A DNA stretch of 8,504 bases from CALFVT01 sp964513675 (GTDB lineage: Bacteria; Pseudomonadota; Alphaproteobacteria; Caulobacterales; Maricaulaceae): assembly GCA_964513675.1 (NCBI GenBank), contig CAZEOD010000072.1, positions 1 through 8,504 of the forward strand, written 5' to 3'. The notes under the pieces are model-generated. The model was not told where the DNA came from, did not search any database, and was given only the letters and a program-made list of their open reading frames with translations. A program made the translations under genes and the position numbers. Below, one piece after another: positions 5,413 to 8,504 of the stretch (position 1 is the first letter of the stretch; every line of letters begins with the position of its first letter).

Positions 5413-8400
5413 ATGTTTAACTTCATGCACCGTATTGCAGGTGGACGGCTCTTGGCCGCCATTGCTGCTCTCGCCATTACGCTTGGCGGTATTTATGCTT
5501 TTCGCGCATTGCCCGTCGATGCTTTTCCCGATGTGACGCCTTCATTGGTACAGGTCTTTACTGAAACAGAAGGGCTCGCCCCTGAAGAGGTGGAGCGCTA
5601 TGTCACCTATCCGATTGAGAGCGCCATGGCAGGTTTGCCAAACCTCAAAAACATGCGCTCGGTGTCCAATTTTGGATTATCCGTGGTCAATATTTACTTT
5701 GAAGACGGCACAGATGTTTACTTTGCCCGGCAAGTTGTTGGGGAACGCTTATCAGAAGCGCGGGGTAATATTCCGGACGGATTTGGCGACCCAAAAATGG
5801 GGCCCATTTCGACAGGTCTGGGTATCATTCTTTATTTCAGACTGGATGACGCGACTGGCACGCGAAGTCTTGTTGATATGCGCGAAATCCAAGATTGGAT
5901 TATCAAATATCAGCTACAAACAGTTCCGGGCGTGACAGAAGTTTTATCTCTTGGCGGGTATGAGAAACAATATCAGGTTCAACTCAATCCTGATGCCTTG
6001 CAGTCCTATGATATGCAAATCGGGGATGTGATGAGCGCGCTTGAACGCGGTAATAAAACCGAGGGCGCGCAATTTCTCGAAATCGGCGCAGAGCAATATA
6101 CCGTTCGGGGCGTTGGCCTTGCACGTTCTATCGAAGACCTTTCGGAAATCGTCATCAAAGCCCAAGATGGCCGTCCTGTTCGCGTAGGTGACCTTGGCGA
6201 AATCATCATTGGTGGCGGCGTCCGCCAAGGCCTCGCTACCGCCAACGGCGAAGGTGAAGTCGTCGCGGGTCTGGTCCTGAAACTTTACGGCACAAACACA
6301 TCCGATGTCATTGCCCGTGTGCAATCCCGCTTTGATGAAATTAACACCACCTTGCCGGAAGGCGTCACGGCTATTCCGTATTACGATCAAGGTAATCTGG
6401 TGAACAAAGCTTCTGCCACGGTGACGACCGCTTTGTGGCAAGGGGCCTTATTGGTCGCAATTGTCGTCTTTATCTTTTTGGGCGGCTGGCGTCCGAGCTT
6501 GGTCGTTGTACTGTCCATTCCCTTCTCGGTCGGCTTTGCTTTTATCGCCATGCACATTTTGGGCATTGGAGCCAATCTGATGTCCTTGGGCGGTGTGGCT
6601 ATTGCCATCGGTATGATGGTGGACGGGGCCATTGTGATAACGGAAAATGTTGATCGCGGCTTACGAGAGTCTGACGCAGGCCATGACACGCGCACAATTG
6701 TCGCGCGGTCTTCCGCCGAAGTCATTGCGCCGCTCGTCGCCGCCGTGATTGTTGTCATTGTCGTGTTCTTACCTTTGTTCTCGCTGCAAGGCGTGGAGGG
6801 TAAAACATTCAGGCCTTTGGCAGCTTCCGCAGCGCTCGCCATGACGGGCTCACTATTTTATGCGGCCCTTATCGCGCCTGCGATAGCAAACGCACTTATG
6901 CGTCGTTCCCCTAAAGCTAGGGCTGATAAGCCTGACCTTTTGGCGAAATATGTCAGTAAAGCTTCGAGCCTCTTTGTGCGGCGGCGCTTTGCGGCAATCT
7001 TGCTTGCAGGTGTTCTATTACTGGCAGGCGGTTTGGCCGGATCAAGGCTGGGTTCTGAATTTACCCCTGCCTTGGAAGAAGGCGATATATTGCTGCGCAT
7101 AACTATGGCTCCGTCAATCTCTCTGACTGAAGCGTCAGCTACGACAACGCGGGTTGAAAAACGTTTGTTAGGGGCGTTTCCTGAAATCAAATCTATCGTC
7201 ACACGCATTGGACGCGGAGAAGTCGGCGCTCATGCCGATCCGACCAATAGTGCTGAGAGTTTTGTGGAATTAAAACCACAAGAGAATTGGCGCGCCGGAA
7301 TGACGGCAGAGGATTTACGCACGGAGATTTCTGAAAACTTAAAAAGCTATCCCGGTATTGTTGTCAATATTGGACAGCCCATTGCTATGGCCGTCGATGA
7401 ATTGCTGACGGGCACACGGGCCGAATTGGCCGTTAAAATATTCGGACCTGATAGTGAAGTGTTGCTGGAACAGTCCAAAGTGTTGCAATCCTTGTTGCAG
7501 CAAGTCGAGGGCGCGGCAGAAGTCCAAGCGGACCAAATCACGGGTGCGCCTCAGCTTGTCGTGACGGTAGACCGGGCCGCATTGGGGCGTTACGGCCTCG
7601 ACGTTGAGGATGCGCTGGACGCGCTTCGGGCTTCAGTGGGCGGCGCAGAAGCCGGCGCATTGTTTGAAGGCGTGAGGCAATTTCCGATTGTCGTGCGGCT
7701 TCGCGCTGAGGACAGAAATTCGCCTGACGACATTAGCCGGATTATTCTAAAGTCCTCATCAGGCGCGCGCGTGCCGTTGGAGACTGTTGCTAAGATCGAA
7801 ACTGTCATCGGACCGCGCCAAATCACCCGTGAGGATGGTGAGCGTTTTATCACCGTGCAGTCAAATGTGCGGGGCCGCGATATTGGCTCTTTCGTTCAAG
7901 ACGCGCAGGCTTTGACGGACACCCAGCTTGATCTGCCGCCGGGCTATCGTCTTGTTTGGGGTGGTCAATTTGAATTGCAGCAGCAAGCCAATGCGCGTTT
8001 TGCCGTTGTGATTCCGATTACGTTGGCAATTGTGTTTTTCATCTTGCTCATCACCTTTGGCCGGATGAAATCTGCCATTCTGATATTGCTCAATATCCCC
8101 CTGGCTTTAACAGGCGGAGCCTTAGCGCTTTGGATTACGGGCTTGCCTGTGTCTGTACCGGCGACAGTCGGCTTTATTGCGCTGTTTGGGATTGCGCTCG
8201 GCAACGGGATGGTACTGGTCAGTTTCATGGATGATTTTGCCCGCGCGGGGCAAGACCGCGATACGCTCGCGATTGAGGCTGCGGGGCTACGGGCGCGCCC
8301 CGTTTTAATGACGGCTCTGACGACCGCACTGGGGCTTGCGCCCTTACTCTTGGCCACGGGTGTCGGGGCTGAAGTTCAGCGGCCTTTGGCCACCGTCGTC

Positions 8401-8504
8401 ATTGGCGGCTTAGTAACCTCAACCGTACTCACGCTTTTGGTTATGCCCGCGCTTCATAAATGGTTCGCGCCAAAACCCGGCGGGCACCATTCCATGGTTG
8501 AGAC
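5413..8504 (+). CDS. CzcA-like heavy-metal RND efflux pump (HME-RND), 3' end cut by window
   Basis: The proton-driven inner-membrane pump of the tripartite system. The frame is open from ATG 5413 (AGGGG about 9 bases upstream) to the window end: 1030 residues seen of an expected ~1040-1065. N-terminal features match CzcA closely: LPVDAFPDVT, VERYVTYPIESAMAGLPNL, DGTDVYFARQ, MGPISTGLG, REIQDW and VPGVTEV. TM1 is at about 10-30, TM2-TM6 lie between about 330 and 490, TM7 is near 525-545, and TM8-TM12 lie between about 860 and the end. TM4 reads SLGGVAIAIGMMVDGAIVITEN (A398, D404, E411), whereas CzcA has Asp at the A398 position. The C-terminal half is CzcA-like (FIALFGIALGNGM, RPVLMTAL, GAEVQRPLATVVIGGL). 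A GGHHS lies in the visible tail. It follows the adaptor gene by 11 bases. Exact metal specificity is open. Confidence 0.9.
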   Translation, partial: MFNFMHRIAGGRLLAAIAALAITLGGIYAFRALPVDAFPDVTPSLVQVFTETEGLAPEEVERYVTYPIESAMAGLPNLKNMRSVSNFGLSVVNIYFEDGTDVYFARQVVGERLSEARGNIPDGFGDPKMGPISTGLGIILYFRLDDATGTRSLVDMREIQDWIIKYQLQTVPGVTEVLSLGGYEKQYQVQLNPDALQSYDMQIGDVMSALERGNKTEGAQFLEIGAEQYTVRGVGLARSIEDLSEIVIKAQDGRPVRVGDLGEIIIGGGVRQGLATANGEGEVVAGLVLKLYGTNTSDVIARVQSRFDEINTTLPEGVTAIPYYDQGNLVNKASATVTTALWQGALLVAIVVFIFLGGWRPSLVVVLSIPFSVGFAFIAMHILGIGANLMSLGGVAIAIGMMVDGAIVITENVDRGLRESDAGHDTRTIVARSSAEVIAPLVAAVIVVIVVFLPLFSLQGVEGKTFRPLAASAALAMTGSLFYAALIAPAIANALMRRSPKARADKPDLLAKYVSKASSLFVRRRFAAILLAGVLLLAGGLAGSRLGSEFTPALEEGDILLRITMAPSISLTEASATTTRVEKRLLGAFPEIKSIVTRIGRGEVGAHADPTNSAESFVELKPQENWRAGMTAEDLRTEISENLKSYPGIVVNIGQPIAMAVDELLTGTRAELAVKIFGPDSEVLLEQSKVLQSLLQQVEGAAEVQADQITGAPQLVVTVDRAALGRYGLDVEDALDALRASVGGAEAGALFEGVRQFPIVVRLRAEDRNSPDDISRIILKSSSGARVPLETVAKIETVIGPRQITREDGERFITVQSNVRGRDIGSFVQDAQALTDTQLDLPPGYRLVWGGQFELQQQANARFAVVIPITLAIVFFILLITFGRMKSAILILLNIPLALTGGALALWITGLPVSVPATVGFIALFGIALGNGMVLVSFMDDFARAGQDRDTLAIEAAGLRARPVLMTALTTALGLAPLLLATGVGAEVQRPLATVVIGGLVTSTVLTLLVMPALHKWFAPKPGGHHSMVE

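Noticed and set aside
5944..8357. Several long minus-strand open frames opposite the RND gene
   Set aside because: The plus strand encodes a continuous, clearly recognisable RND pump through the whole region. The antisense frames are low-complexity and lack ribosome sites or family motifs.

Overview
The window is a heavy-metal efflux island, most likely from an alphaproteobacterium of moderate GC content. That assignment rests on general gene style only (the MerR/CDF/CzcN-like grouping and the codon mix) and is not firm. Two gene blocks are transcribed away from each other around a single MerR-family metal sensor.

Left block, minus strand (1820 down to 144): a short CDF cation transporter, then two different small membrane proteins of the isoprenylcysteine carboxylmethyltransferase (ICMT)-like family, to which CzcN/NccN of known metal-resistance clusters also belong. 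The three are tightly packed (a 4-base ATGA overlap, then a 10-base gap) and look like one operon. Just past its end, at about 74-142, lies a 69-base stretch with TGTCAA/TTGACA ends and two copies of a 14-base repeat. It resembles the end of an IS21-family insertion sequence.

Centre (1821-2399): a MerR-family regulator gene (1897-2349) with the cysteine pattern of divalent-metal sensors. It is flanked on both sides by MerR-style promoters. Each has a 19-base spacer carrying nearly the same dyad directly after the -35 box. One promoter faces left toward the CDF operon and the other faces right toward the efflux operon, so one sensor probably controls both blocks.

Right block, plus strand (2400 to beyond 8504): a small exported His/Cys-rich protein in the position of CzcI, then a TolC-type outer membrane protein (CzcC-like), a His/Asp-rich lipoprotein membrane-fusion protein (CzcB-like), and an RND inner-membrane pump (CzcA-like) that runs off the window end after 1030 codons. 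Together the last three would form a tripartite pump exporting metal from periplasm or cytoplasm to the outside, with the CDF moving metal from cytoplasm to periplasm.

Most notable points: the paired MerR promoters; a predicted leaderless start for the small His-rich gene; an RND pump whose TM4 motif is CusA-like while the rest is CzcA-like; a CDF without the usual C-terminal domain and with Cys in place of a conserved His; and tandem CzcN-like paralogues. No RNA genes, CRISPR arrays or convincing intrinsic terminators were seen.
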